Shown here one piece after another: positions 53,146-63,428 of a stretch of DNA of 64,000 bases (the first letter of the stretch is position 1; every line of letters begins with the position of its first letter). Source of the stretch: Stomoxys calcitrans (taxonomy: Eukaryota > Arthropoda > Insecta > Diptera > Muscidae); contig NC_081555.1 of the NCBI RefSeq assembly GCF_963082655.1, positions 178,655,442-178,719,441 of the forward strand, written 5' to 3'. The translations under genes were made by a program, and so were the position numbers. The notes under the pieces are model-generated. The model was not told the DNA's origin and ran no database searches. It saw only the letters and a list, made by a program, of their open reading frames with translations.

Positions 53146-54690
53146 AGACAACTTGGGAGATGGGAAGAGGCCAACGCAGCTCAGACGCTTGCCCATGAAT
53201 ATTCCATTAAGGAGCAGGGGCCAATTTCTTACATATCAATGAGTGCAGTCCAATTCAAGTTTAAACTCAATGATAAAGGATCTCCTAGCCGGGTCCGAAA
53301 GGCGCACCGCAGTGCGACACCACTTTTGAGGAGAAGTTTTTACATGGCATGGTACCTTACAAATGTCGCCAGCATTAGGAACGTTGACAATTTTTATACC
53401 CACCACCGAAGGATGGGGGTATATTCAATTTGTCATTCCGTTTGCAACACCTCGAAATAGCCGTTTTCGACCCTATAAAGTATATCTATCCTTGATCAGC
53501 GTAAAAGTCTAAGACGATCTAGCAATGCCCGTCCGTCTGACCGTCTGTCTGTTGAAATCACGCTTCAGTCTTTAAAAAAAGAGATATTGAGCTGAAACTT
53601 TGCACAGATTCTTTTTTTGTCCATAAACAGGTTAAGTTCGAAGATGGGCTATATCGGACTATATCTTGATATAGCCCCCATATAGACCGATCCGCCGATT
53701 TAGGGTCTTAGGCCCATAAAAGCCACATTTATTCTCCGATTTGGCTTAAATTTGGGACAGTGAGATGTGTTAGGCCCTTCGACATCCTTCGTTATTCGGC
53801 CCAGATCGGTCCAGATTTGGTTAAAGCCGTCATATCAATCGATTTCTCGATTTAAGGTTTTTGGCCCATAAAAGGCGCATTTTTTGTCCGATGCCGTCGA
53901 AAACTGGGACAGTGATTTAAGTTAAGCCCCTTGATATACTTCTGCAATATGGCACAGATCGGTCCACATTTGGATATAGCAGCCATATAGACCGATGTCT
54001 CAGTTTTAGATTTTGGGGCCATAAAAGGCGCATTTATTGTCCGATGTCGCTGAAATTTGAGACAGTGATTTTCGTAAGGCTCTTCGTCGTCCTTCTTCAA
54101 TTTCGCTCAGATCGGTCCAGATTTGGTTATAGCTGCCATAAAAATCGATCCCTCCATTTAAGGTTTTGGGCCCATAAAAGGCGCATTTATTTTCCGATTT
54201 CGCCGAAATTTGAGACAGTACTTTGTGTTAGGCTCTTCGATATTTTTCTGCAACTTGGCCCAAATCGGTCCAGATTTGGATATAGCTGCCACGTAGACCT
54301 ATATCACGATTTAAAGTCTTGGTCCCATAAAAGCGCATTAATAATCCGATTTCACTGAAATTTGACACAGTGACTTATGTTAGGCTTTTCGACATCCGTA
54401 TCGTATATGGTTCAGATCGGTTTAGTTTTAGATATAGCTACTATACTTATTAGTATTTGGTCCAAATCGGAACATATTTCGATAAAACTCCTATGGGACA
54501 CAAGATAAGAAATTTTCACCGAATTTTGATGAAAGGTGGTTTACATATATACCCGAGGTGGTGGGTATCCGAAATTCGGGCCGGCCGAACTTAACGCCTT
54601 TTTACTTGTTTTATGATGGTGTCCCTAGGAATTGAACCCAGTCGTTCAGCGTCATAGGCGGACATGCTAACCTCTGCGCTACGGTGACCG
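53146..54690 (-). mobile_element. SINE1, minus-strand copy split by a family B repeat
   Basis: The SINE reads on the minus strand. Its 3' part is at about 53195-53393 ('catgaatattccattaagg', 'aggggccaatttctta', 'acaaatgtcgccagcatta') and its tRNA-like head at 54612-54690 ('ggaattgaaccca' is a reverse B box, 'gcgtcataggcggacatgctaacctctgcgctac' contains the reverse A box; given here in parts). The two halves are separated by the complete family B repeat at 53394-54611. A plus-strand head fragment (53150-53194) abuts its 3' end. Confidence 0.78.
53394..54611 (+). repeat. Family B repeat, full length, with known target
   Basis: It lies inside a SINE, so its termini can be bounded. It starts within TTTTTATACCCACCACCG (inverted-repeat bases CCCACCACC at 53399-53407) and ends after GGTGGTGGG (54557-54565), TTCGGGCCGGCCGAA (about 54575-54589) and 'cttaacgcctttttacttgtttt' near 54611. 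There are six subrepeats of roughly 150 bp. The host SINE has a short T/A run at the junction, so insertion appears to be in a T-run. No target duplication can be told apart from the T residues. Confidence 0.85.
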
Positions 54691-54759
54691 TTTCGGGGTT
54701 TAAAGTAAATATTTTTGCTTCATATTTTTGCTTGCATTAACCAGTCTAAGCTGGTTAAG

Positions 54760-55470
54760 TGTTTTTATACCCACAAACAACGCATGGGGGTATACAAAGC
54801 TAGTCATTCCGTTTGCAATACCCCAAATATTGATCTGCAACCCAATAAGGTATATATATTCAGGATCGTCCCTATATTTTGATTCGATCTAGCCATGTCC
54901 GTCTGGTGAAATCGCTAAAGCGGTTGAACGCGTAAAGCACAGATACTTTTAATTAATGTAGGTCGATGGGGATTACAAATGGGTCATATTGGTTCAGATT
55001 TGGATATAGCTCTCATATAAACCGAACTCCCCATATGACTTCTTAAGCCCCTGGAAACCGCAGGTTTTGTCCGATTTGGCTGAATTTTTGCACGCAGTAT
55101 TTGGTTATGACTTCCAATAACTGTATCAAGTACGGTCCGAATCGGTCTTTAACCTGATATAGCTCCCATATAAACCGATCTCCCGATTTGACTACTTGAG
55201 TCCTTAGAAGCCTCAATTTTTGTCCGATTTGGCTTAAATTTTGCATGCCGTGCTCTATTACGACTTCCAACAACTGTGCCAAATACGATCCAAATCAGTC
55301 TTTAACCTGATATAGCTTCCATGTAAACCTTTCTCTCAATCATCCTTGTTTGGTTTTAATTTTTGCTGGTTTAACAGAAGTTTGGTCCCTTCAACTGATT
55401 TTTTTTTTTTTTTTGTATGAATTTTTAGCAGAATCCTTGGTGGTGGGTTAGCACGCTTTTACTTGTTATT
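54760..55470 (+). repeat. Family A repeat, short copy
   Basis: The head 'gtttttatacccacaaacaacg' and 'tcattccgtttgcaatacc' are followed by 'agccatgtccgtctgg', three subrepeats ('ggatatagctctcatataaaccga', abbreviated; 'ctgatatagctcccatata') and the tail 'cttggtggtgggttagcacgcttttacttgtt', given in parts, ending about 55467. The CG-rich palindrome is lost. Confidence 0.8.
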
Positions 55471-56080
55471 TCTTGATTCTATTGTATTTCAACATATTTC
55501 TTCTTTTTCATATTTTGGTGGCATCGCAATCTGATGAGCAAAGTAAACCTCTGGCAGAGGGCGAAATCACCATCATTGCAGTCTGGCGCTGATACATTTA
55601 ACACGCCACAATTACTCAGAATCTTTAAAGTGTTTTTGTTGTTGCTTAATCCAACAACAAAATGAATTAACTTTTGTGACCAAACTAAAGAAGCGAAAAA
55701 CGGGATATCTGTTGCATAAAAAACCAACTCATACTCCATTCCCAAACACACACAAACAAACTTATAAAAGCTGTAAGTTTTTCAGCGTTGGTGTATCAGT
55801 GTAGCGTTGGTGTATTCAATTTTGGTACATCAAACTACACAATAAGCCCCGAAAATAGAGGCCAGAATGAATTGCTTTCAAAAGTTTTTTAATATCGGCC
55901 AACCTAATTGTTGTTCCCTGCCAGTGATGTCATCATTGATTATCCTTTAATCTGTTAAGGAACACAATTTCATTCGCACACCTACATGCATACATCGGAA
56001 TATAAGTTCCGAAGATAAAGTTGCTTGTCGTCATTCTAGTCGAGGAAGTGAATAAGCTTTAGCACATTTTTTTTTGTACT
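55471..56080. other. Unassigned DNA before the Jockey-like LINE
   Basis: AT-rich, with a possible short CA-rich patch near 55745. No gene is recognised. The LINE begins at about 56080, judging from where its ORF1 homology starts; the exact 5' end and target duplication were not found. Confidence 0.4.
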
Positions 56081-56081
56081 G

Positions 56082-56495
56082 AAAGCAGTAAATAAAACAA
56101 CTCAAGGTAGTCCCGCTGTTTACAAATGCTTCAATTGCATAAAAAGAAACTTAAAAAACAACGGCCATCGAGCCGATGACCCAAGATGCCCGTGCCGTAA
56201 AGAGTATATGCTGATTCGTGAAAAAATGCTTAACAAATCTAGAGCATTTAGTCGTCAACCAAATCCGATGCCCCAAGAAAATGACTCAAGCTTTATCCAA
56301 CATGAACCTTTAAATAATAATCCCAGCACAAGCTACGCCAATGTAACTCAACCTCCACACGCTCAACATAATGAACTTTTCAGTATAGATGAACTGTTCC
56401 AGATTTTCACAAAATCGGTTTCAGATCTACGCAATTGTAGAACCAAAATCGAGCAGCTCAACGTTATAATGTCAATGCTGAAGTATGCTATATAA
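56082..56495 (+). CDS. LINE ORF1 (Gag-like), C-terminal fragment
   Basis: The frame is open from the truncation point. The first codons read KAVNKTTQGSPAVYKCFNC, which starts a zinc-knuckle-like cluster: C-x2-C, then NGHRADDPRC and PCR, an enlarged C-C-H-C arrangement as seen in the last knuckle of Jockey-type ORF1 proteins. A Pro/Asn/Gln-rich tail and a short helical end (FSIDELFQIFTKSVSDL) follow. ORF1 proteins bind the element RNA. The internal Met at 56208 is not the true start. It overlaps ORF2 by 11 bases. Confidence 0.7.
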   Translation, partial: KAVNKTTQGSPAVYKCFNCIKRNLKNNGHRADDPRCPCRKEYMLIREKMLNKSRAFSRQPNPMPQENDSSFIQHEPLNNNPSTSYANVTQPPHAQHNELFSIDELFQIFTKSVSDLRNCRTKIEQLNVIMSMLKYAI

Positions 56496-59154
56496 AAATA
56501 CTTCAGAACGCCTCAAAATAATGCATTGGAATTGTCAAGGCATTACAACATATTCGCAATCACAAGAACTACATCAGTTTATCACAGACTACTCGATTGA
56601 CATCGTTCTTTTAAATGAAACTTTTCTGAAAACTATACATAAATTTGTAATCCCTGGATATGTTATACACCGAGCTGATAGGACTACCCACGGAGGCGGC
56701 GTAGCCATAGCAGTTAGAAATACAATCAAACACAAGGTTGAAAATTCGTTTCCAACGAAAATCATAGAAAACAAATGTATCTCAGTAGATTTCTGTAAAG
56801 CAAAAGTTAAATTTGTAGCAGCATATTGCCCGCGTCACACTTCTGACTTCCAAAGTGATCTCGAAATTATGACGTCTGCAAATGTTGAATTCTTTATTGC
56901 TGGGGATTTTAATGCCCACCACACCAGCTGGAATTGCGCTGATAGCGATGTGGCCGGAAAAGTGTTATTTGACCATCAAAATAAATCAAACTACTATATA
57001 TATTTCCCACCTAGTCATACAAGATTTCCCCAAAATCAAACCATCAGACGACCGTCAACAATTGATCTTCTACTATCAAATTCCTCTTTAGTTTTTACCG
57101 ACCTGGAAACGCATCCGCACAAATTAAATTCCGATCATGTACCTGTAACATTTACGGTTAACGAGAAATTCAACGAAGCCATAAAATTATACCCAGATTT
57201 TAGAATGGCCAATTGGCAACGTTTCAAGTCATTGTTGGATTTAGAACTTTGCAATTCTGATGTTTTTAATTGTGAATTATCACTTCGTGACGTTGACAAG
57301 ACGATTGAGGGTTTTGTGGATCTGCTGGGTGAGGCCTGCAGTAAGTCAGTGCCTCATGGTCCCAGAGCCACAGGCAGTGCTAGGATGACAGCTGAATGTA
57401 AGCTTATGATTTCGACCAGGAACAAATTCAGAAGAATGGCTCAGAGGAGTACGGATCAGAGTTTAAGAACTACGTACCAGGCTGTGGTCCGGGAAATTAA
57501 TAAGATGATTGCAATTGGCATGAATAGAAGTAGAAACATTCAATGGGGTAACTTTTTATCTACCTTGAGGATTGGCAGTAGGAACTTTTGGAAGGTTACA
57601 AGGCGTATTAAGGGCCAAAATAGGGGAATAGGAGATTTGGTTTATAACGACAAGATGATTTGTTGTAATCATGAGAAAGCTGAAATTCTCGCTGAGCATT
57701 TCGTAAATGCTCATCGGACGACGGTGGGTATGATGAGTACAATGGAAGGAAAAGTGGAATTGACGACAAAGGCGATACAGGAGGACTCGACCCCGAACGA
57801 CGATATGACATCCTTTACGAATCAGGAAGAGGTAGCATTTCTGATAGGTCATCTGAGGAATGGTAAGTCACCGGGAATTGATCAGGTTAGTAATTTATTA
57901 TTGAAACAATTGCCAGATTCGGCTGTAAGGTTCTTAGTAAAAGTTTTTAACTTTTGTATTAAATTTTCGGTTTTTCCAAGACCCTTCAAAATAGCAAAGG
58001 TCATTTCGATTCATAAAAAGGGCAAAGACCCCAAATCACCTACCAGCTACCGCCCCATCAGCCTTTTGAGCTCGATAGGCAAAGTTTTTGAGAGAATTAT
58101 ATTTCACAGACTTCAGAGTTTTGTGGAAGAAAATGACCTAATCCATGACTGCCAGTATGGTTTCAGAGCACAACATTCCACAACTCATCAGGTTAAAAGA
58201 GTTGTGAAAATGATACGTCAGAACAAGCAAAGACGACATTCGACAGGAATTCTTTTTATCGACATCGAAAAAGCCTTTGATTCAATTTGGCACAAAGGTT
58301 TACTATATAAGCTTAATAAAATGAAATTTCCATTATATTTGATTAAATTGGTAAATGATTTCCTTACCGAAAGAGGCTTCACTGTAGATGTTGAAGGTCA
58401 ACAATCGTCGATAAAAACCATTCCTGCTGGAGTTCCCCAGGGTTCTGTTCTGTCTCCCCTTTTATACTCGCTTTATACCTCAGACATTAGGCCTTCCAGA
58501 GAAAGCGACATCGCCTTCTACGCTGACGACAGTGCGTTTATTTGTCAAGGGAAAGTATCGAATGCGATAGTAGGTAGAATGCAAAGGGCACTAAATTCGG
58601 CATCTAAATATTTTTCAAAATGGAAGATAAAAATAAATGAGCAGAAGTCACAGGCGATACTATTCCCTTTTAATAAATCTCCCAAGAGACAACCTACGCG
58701 TAAGCTGATGGCAAATGGAAGGGAAATACCTTTTTCAAAGACGATAAAATATCTTGGAATTACCCTTGATGAGAAATTGACTTTTAGGCAGCATATAGAC
58801 AGTGTATGTGTTAGTGCTGTGAGATGTGGGCGTGCACTGTTTCCATTACTGAATAGGAAGTCCAAGTTAGACATTAGGAACAAATTGATGCTTTACAGGA
58901 TGTGTATAAGACCTATACTTACTTATGGGTGCCAGATATGGAATGACTGTGCGATGACTCACAGGAGGAAGATCCAAATTATTCAGAATAAGAACCTCAA
59001 GATTATTTACAATCTTCCTCGACGATATCCCACAGCAGAATTGCATCGTAAGTCCAAACAAAAACTGATTGAAACCTTTATAAATGATATGACACTGACA
59101 TTTAATGACAAATGTAGAAGGTCAACCTACAGTCATCTGAGAAGTTTGGTTTAG
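56485..59154 (+). CDS. LINE ORF2: endonuclease-reverse transcriptase (Jockey clade)
   Basis: This 889-residue protein is close to the roughly 900 expected for Jockey ORF2. The endonuclease (about residues 10-225) has IMHWNCQGI, LLNETFLK (catalytic Glu), GGGVAIAVR, IAGDFNAHHTSW and LNSDHVPVTF. RT spans about 460-740: YRPISLLSSIGKVFERIIF, motif A LFIDIEKAFDSIWH (D at 58261), motif B GVPQGSVLSPLLYSLY and motif C AFYADDSAFI with YADD at 58519-58530. A C-terminal segment with RPILTYGCQIW and IQIIQNKNLKIIYNLP is typical of the clade. It nicks target DNA and copies the RNA at the nick. The ATG at 56485 lies inside the last codons of ORF1, which suggests stop-coupled re-initiation. All catalytic residues that I can check are present. 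Confidence 0.92.
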   Translation: MLYKNTSERLKIMHWNCQGITTYSQSQELHQFITDYSIDIVLLNETFLKTIHKFVIPGYVIHRADRTTHGGGVAIAVRNTIKHKVENSFPTKIIENKCISVDFCKAKVKFVAAYCPRHTSDFQSDLEIMTSANVEFFIAGDFNAHHTSWNCADSDVAGKVLFDHQNKSNYYIYFPPSHTRFPQNQTIRRPSTIDLLLSNSSLVFTDLETHPHKLNSDHVPVTFTVNEKFNEAIKLYPDFRMANWQRFKSLLDLELCNSDVFNCELSLRDVDKTIEGFVDLLGEACSKSVPHGPRATGSARMTAECKLMISTRNKFRRMAQRSTDQSLRTTYQAVVREINKMIAIGMNRSRNIQWGNFLSTLRIGSRNFWKVTRRIKGQNRGIGDLVYNDKMICCNHEKAEILAEHFVNAHRTTVGMMSTMEGKVELTTKAIQEDSTPNDDMTSFTNQEEVAFLIGHLRNGKSPGIDQVSNLLLKQLPDSAVRFLVKVFNFCIKFSVFPRPFKIAKVISIHKKGKDPKSPTSYRPISLLSSIGKVFERIIFHRLQSFVEENDLIHDCQYGFRAQHSTTHQVKRVVKMIRQNKQRRHSTGILFIDIEKAFDSIWHKGLLYKLNKMKFPLYLIKLVNDFLTERGFTVDVEGQQSSIKTIPAGVPQGSVLSPLLYSLYTSDIRPSRESDIAFYADDSAFICQGKVSNAIVGRMQRALNSASKYFSKWKIKINEQKSQAILFPFNKSPKRQPTRKLMANGREIPFSKTIKYLGITLDEKLTFRQHIDSVCVSAVRCGRALFPLLNRKSKLDIRNKLMLYRMCIRPILTYGCQIWNDCAMTHRRKIQIIQNKNLKIIYNLPRRYPTAELHRKSKQKLIETFINDMTLTFNDKCRRSTYSHLRSLV

Positions 59155-59395
59155 CGGGTTCTATTTTTCTACTATACAAGTAGTATAGTTAAAATTAGTA
59201 ACCGTTTGTAAAACTTCTTTAAACTTAAATATTGTGATATTAAATTTAGGTTTTTTACTATCTTTTTCCTAATATATTATGTACTTTTAAGTTGCTTTCA
59301 TAAATAACATACATGCTCATTTGCTGAAATATCTTATAGATAGAAACTCAAAAAAATGTATTTTTGTATATATAAGAAAAAAAAAAAAAAAAATG

Positions 59396-59984
59396 AAATA
59401 TTGATAGAAATAATAAACAAACAAAACAAACAAACAAAACAATAGGCTATGACAAAAAAAAGGAAACAAGAAAATGAACAAAACGAAAGCACATTGTCAA
59501 CGTGCCTTCATATGCAACTCCGTTATAATTTTCATTTTACAAAGGCCCATAAACATACAAATGCGAGTATACTCTCTCATTGGCGAACACACATACATAC
59601 AAAGAAACTTAGTATGTGTTTTAGCAAAAATGGAATTGAAACTGTGTAAGCTTAGCCGAACTAAAATCGCTCTACTATATTTTAGTCCAACCATTATGAT
59701 AACAGTTCGTAAGATGGTGGCAACCCTGACACTTGACGTCTAATTATAACCTACACCACTCAAATTACCTTACCCTAAATATACCCTAAGAACTCAAATT
59801 GCTCTACTATATATTTGTCAAACCCTTATGATAACAGTATTCGTAATAAGATGGTGGCAACCCTGATACTTGTCCTCTAATTATACTCAACACCACAATG
59901 GATCGACTCAGAATATGGATCGACCAGGAATTGCTTTCTGATTCGATTGAGCTATGACCCTCTTTGCCTTTATAGTCAAGATCG
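59396..59984. other. Flank with a 132-bp tandem duplication
   Basis: After A-rich sequence, two similar units occur: 59661-59757 and 59793-59897, offset 132 bases. Both contain 'gctctactatat', 'ttatgataacagt', 'aagatggtggcaaccctga' and 'tctaattata...caccac'. No gene is recognised. Confidence 0.6.
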
Positions 59985-60095
59985 TAGCGTGCTCGGATTA
60001 CCAGCAAGGGGTCTTGGGTTCGATTCCCAGTAGAAGCCTGGTCTGTTGCTAAGGTTGTATAAGTGGGTGTGAAAATACTAACCTAACCTAACTTA
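59985..60095 (+). mobile_element. tRNA-headed SINE2, plus strand
   Basis: 'gtagcgtgctcggattaccag' is in the A-box position, followed 20 bases later by a good B box GGGTTCGATTCCC, then 'agcctggtctgttgcta'. The short copy ends in 'ctaacctaacctaactt'. The words after the B box match the minus-strand copy at 25151-25300. Confidence 0.65.
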
Positions 60096-60350
60096 GCTAC
60101 GTCCGTCTGTCTGTCCGTCCATTTGTCTGTCTGTCCATGTTAACTTGTGTACAAAGTACAGGTAGCCATTTTCATTCGATCGTCTTCAAATTTGTTAGAG
60201 GTATATTTTTTCTTCTTGAAACGAAGACTATTGATAGTGGTTCAGTACTCAGATTTGGATATAGCTTCCATATCTTCCATATATAAACTAGCCCTTCTCC
60301 TTCTTAGCGTTGCAAAACAGTGGTGGTGCAGGGTATAAAAAACTCAATTT
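60096..60350 (+). repeat. Family D-like fragment
   Basis: 'gctacgtccgtctgtctgtcc', 'atgttaacttgtgtacaaag' and 'gatttggatatagcttccatat' correspond to the family D head and one subrepeat; 'tggtggtgcagggtataaaaa' ends it. The hairpin tail is absent. Confidence 0.55.
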
Positions 60351-60655
60351 GTGTTTGTTTGTCGGTTTGTTTGTTTGGTCCGCATAGACTCAAAAAAGGC
60401 TGAACCGATTACCTTGAAATTTGCACAGATTGTGTAGGTTGGTCTGGAAGGAAACATAGGCTATATAATTTTTTGATATCGGAAGGAGGCGGACTCTCCC
60501 CCTTACCACAAAAGTACTACCCAAAAATTAAAGTGAACCGATCGGGACAATATGGGATTCAAATGAAAGGTATTCAAGAGTAGAGTACGAATTTCATAAT
60601 AAAAGTTGGGTACAAGTACCTGGGGGGCGGCCCCAGCCCCAAAAAAAGCTTTTGT
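60351..60655 (+). repeat. Family C fragment with alternative head
   Basis: A (GTTT)n stretch and 'gactcaaaaaaggctgaaccg' precede one or two family C subrepeats ('gatcgggacaatatggg', 'aaatgaaaggtatt', 'gagtagagtacgaattt', 'ggggggcggccccagcccc'). It breaks into a LINE remnant at about 60656. Confidence 0.65.
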
Positions 60656-61620
60656 CAACCAGTGCCGACTGGAATGAGGGCATTCGCCATTGGATTACCT
60701 GAGAGGGACGAATGGGGGCCGAATGATGTACTTAAAGAGGATGAGACCTCGATCTACATCCAAGATGAAGTCAGGGACTTGATTGGGGGTTTACTATGGG
60801 GTCGAGGATGGTGGGTTCGAGGATGGTGGGGTCGAGGATGGTGAGGTCGAGGATGGTGGGGTCGAGGATGGTGGGGTCGAGGATGGTGGGGTCGAGGATG
60901 GTGGGGTCGAGATGCGTGGCGGATTGTTTGTAATTCCTGGAAAGGCTCCGGACCAACGATGTGATGCTGTCATGTGTTCCTGGCCATGAGGGGAGTCCAG
61001 AAAAAGAGAAGGTGGACGAGTGCGCCAGGAGGGGTTGGTCTGCGCCGGGCGGACCAATCATCGGTCTTGCCTACGTGCGATTTGTCGAACTACTGAATAC
61101 AGTAGATGGGTTGGCCAGGGCGGCGTTGATTGCGAGGTGGGACTTGGTGGATGGTTGCCTGACTGCGAAGCCGCTATAGCCGGTCATCGACCAGAGAAGG
61201 ACGAGGGAGTTGCTGGCGTTCCATAAGAGGTCGATGAGTACCTTGACAAGGGTCATAACCGGAGACTGTGCCATAGGCCGCATGGCGACGCGCATGGAGA
61301 TACCGCCCAATGACTTCTATAGTAGTTGCCTAGATGAGGATGAGGTGGAGATTATGGAGCACTTGCTGTGTTCCTGTCCTGGTCTGCAGAGACGTAGGCT
61401 CTCCTTTCAGGGGAGCTGTTTCTTCTGTGTTCTGGGTGAACTTGCGAATGAACCTCTGGTATGTCTCTTGAGGTTTGTTAAGGGAATAGGATGGTTCCGA
61501 CGTGGGGTGCCACAAGCTCCAAAGTGGGTAGATCCGTGCTTGCGTAGGGATGGGCGGTTTTTCACTCCCCGCTCGGGTTCTCCACTCCTCCTGTATTTTC
61601 TTTTATTCGTGTATAATCTC
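60656..61620 (+). pseudogene. LINE RNase H and C-terminal finger, decayed
   Basis: The first block reads MRAFAIGLPERDEWGPNDV and then ETSIY, where RNase H should begin, but the domain is interrupted by a 15-bp minisatellite (60801-60911). It resumes at about 60970 with VPGHEGSPEKEKVDECARRG, the last RNase H motif. The frame stays open to an in-frame TAG at 61177-61179, then continues in the same frame with RTRELLAFHKRSMSTL, RVITGDCAIGRMATRM and SCLDEDEVEIMEHLLCSC, in which the first cysteine of the finger is replaced by Tyr. The order RNase H then finger matches LINEs of the I/LOA/R1 side. RT is missing. Confidence 0.7.
60801..60911 (+). repeat. 15-bp minisatellite, about 7.4 copies
   Basis: The unit is GTCGAGGATGGTGGG, repeated head to tail with single-base variants in the second unit (TTCGAGG) and the third (GTGAG). 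As a multiple of three it keeps all frames open, which explains the EDGGV and ILDPT repeat peptides on the two strands; neither is taken as a gene. Confidence 0.92.
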
Positions 61621-62582
61621 TAGTCCGCGTCTCACACTATCTTTCTCTTCCCTTTCTCTCTCAAAGGTACCACAATGGACTAAATTCCGAGTGAACTCAC
61701 CTTTGGTGGACAACCCATTCAACCTAACCTCACCTTTTCCAAAGGGAATAACAAAATGAATATAGACTCCAATACCATAGTGGTGCATATATTAATGTTT
61801 TCGAAGCCTTGTTAACCTGTTTTATATTTCAACAACACCAATGGCAAGCGAAATGTTACTTTCACGTAACAAAACGCATACAACCTACAACAATTCCAGA
61901 TGTTGGAAAAAGGCGAATACTTTTAAAAGGCCACTCGTGCATGATAATATACCAAACAATGCTTCTATGACATGAGCAAAGTAGACATGTGAGCCAGTGT
62001 GTTTCTGTTTCTGTGTGTCGACGGTAGTTTTCTTCTTAGAATTTTTATTTATGACAGCCGCTTTGTTAAATTTTTGTTTTCTTTTGAAAAACCTTTAGGC
62101 AATAAACCGGCAATCAATGCTCACAAAGCACCAACACATGCACATGGATATACTGGTTCTCCCATACTCGATGGCATATGTTGGCGAACACATAGATTAG
62201 GTTAAACCGCTCAAAAAAGAATCCAAACTATAATGAAAAAGGAAGCAGTTAGACAAAAGTCGAAGACAAAAAAAAAGGTCTTAAGCAGACACACAAACTA
62301 ACGTGCATCCAAAGGAAAGATGTAAAGAATTTGATCACTCTGTTTTTTACAAAAAGGAATTTTGAATTAAAATTTTTTTTTTTTAATTAATAAATATTTC
62401 CTCAGACGTCTTAAAATTCTAAAATGACGTAGCCCTGTCCATCTCTTAGGTCCTTATTAGGTCTACATCTTGATATAGCTCTCAAATGAAATAATCTTCC
62501 GTATTAAAGTCTTGGCCTTATAAAAGGCTTAATTGGTCCCTCTCTACATCCATACACACAAATAGAGTATTTTCTCACATTT
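61621..62582. other. Unassigned DNA
   Basis: It begins with the probable 3' UTR of the preceding LINE remnant ('cattcaacctaacctcacc' near 61710). The rest is AT-rich with no recognised feature. Confidence 0.4.
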
Positions 62583-63428
62583 TTTTACCCACCACCGAAG
62601 GATGGGGGTATATTCATTTTGTCATTCCGTATGTATATATATTCTTGATCGGCGTAAAAATCTAAGACGACCTAGACATATCCGTCCGTCTGCCCGTCTG
62701 TCTGTTGAAATTATGCTACAGTCTTCAAAAATAGAGATATTCAGCTGAAACTTTGCACAGATTCTTGTTTTGTCCATAAGCAGGTTAAGTTCGAAGATGG
62801 GCTATATCGGACTATATCTTGATATAGCCCCCATATAGACCGATCCTCCGATTTAGGGTCTTAGGCCCATAAAAGCCACATTTATTATCCGATTTTGCTG
62901 AAATTTGGGAGAGTGAGTTGTGATAGGCCCTTCGACATCCTTCTTCAATTTGGCTCAGATTGGTTCAGATTTGGATATAGCCCCCATATAGACCGATCCG
63001 CCGATTTAGGGTTTTAGGCCCATAAAAGCCACATTTACTATCCGATTTTGCCAAAATTTGGGACAATGAGTTGCGTTAGGCCCTTCGACATACTTCTTCA
63101 AGTTGGATCAGATCGGTCCCGCTTTGGATATAGCTGTCATATAGACCGATCTCTCAATTTAAGGTTATGGACCCTTAAAAGGCGTATTTGTTGTCTGATT
63201 TTGCCGAAATTTGGGACAGTGAGTTGTGTTAGGCCCTTCGACATTTTTCTGCAACTTGGCCCAAATCGGTCCAGATTTGGATACAGCTGCCATATAGACC
63301 GATATCTCGATTCTTTATTCTCTCTTGGCCCTATAAAAAGCGCATTTATAAACCGATTTGGTTAAACTTTTCGACATGCGTGTCGTATATGATTCGGCTC
63401 GGTCGAACCTAACGCCTTTTTACTTGTT
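62583..63428 (+). repeat. Family B repeat, shorter copy
   Basis: The head TTTTTTACCCACCACCGAAG, then 'ggatgggggtatattcatttt', the 'atccgtccgtctgcccgtctgtctg' block and four subrepeats of roughly 150 bp. In the tail GGTGG is lost, but the hairpin survives as TTCGGCTCGGTCGAA (about 63393-63407), whose arms still pair if two G-U pairs are allowed. The end 'cctaacgcctttttacttgtt' is at about 63428. Confidence 0.83.

Larger units (their letters stand above)
56081..59395 (+). mobile_element. Jockey-like LINE, 5'-truncated
   Basis: The element contains the end of ORF1 (to 56495), a complete ORF2 (56485-59154), a 3' UTR of about 220 bases and an A-run at about 59377-59393. After that, 'gaaataataaacaaacaaaac' may be part of the tail or flank. 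ORF2 has no stop or frameshift, so the insertion is fairly young. Most of ORF1 and the internal promoter are missing, so it is not autonomous. Confidence 0.88.

Noticed and set aside
60771..61061. ORF with ILDPT repeats (minus) or EDGGV repeats (plus) as a repetitive protein
   Set aside because: It is explained by the 15-bp minisatellite, whose length keeps all frames open.
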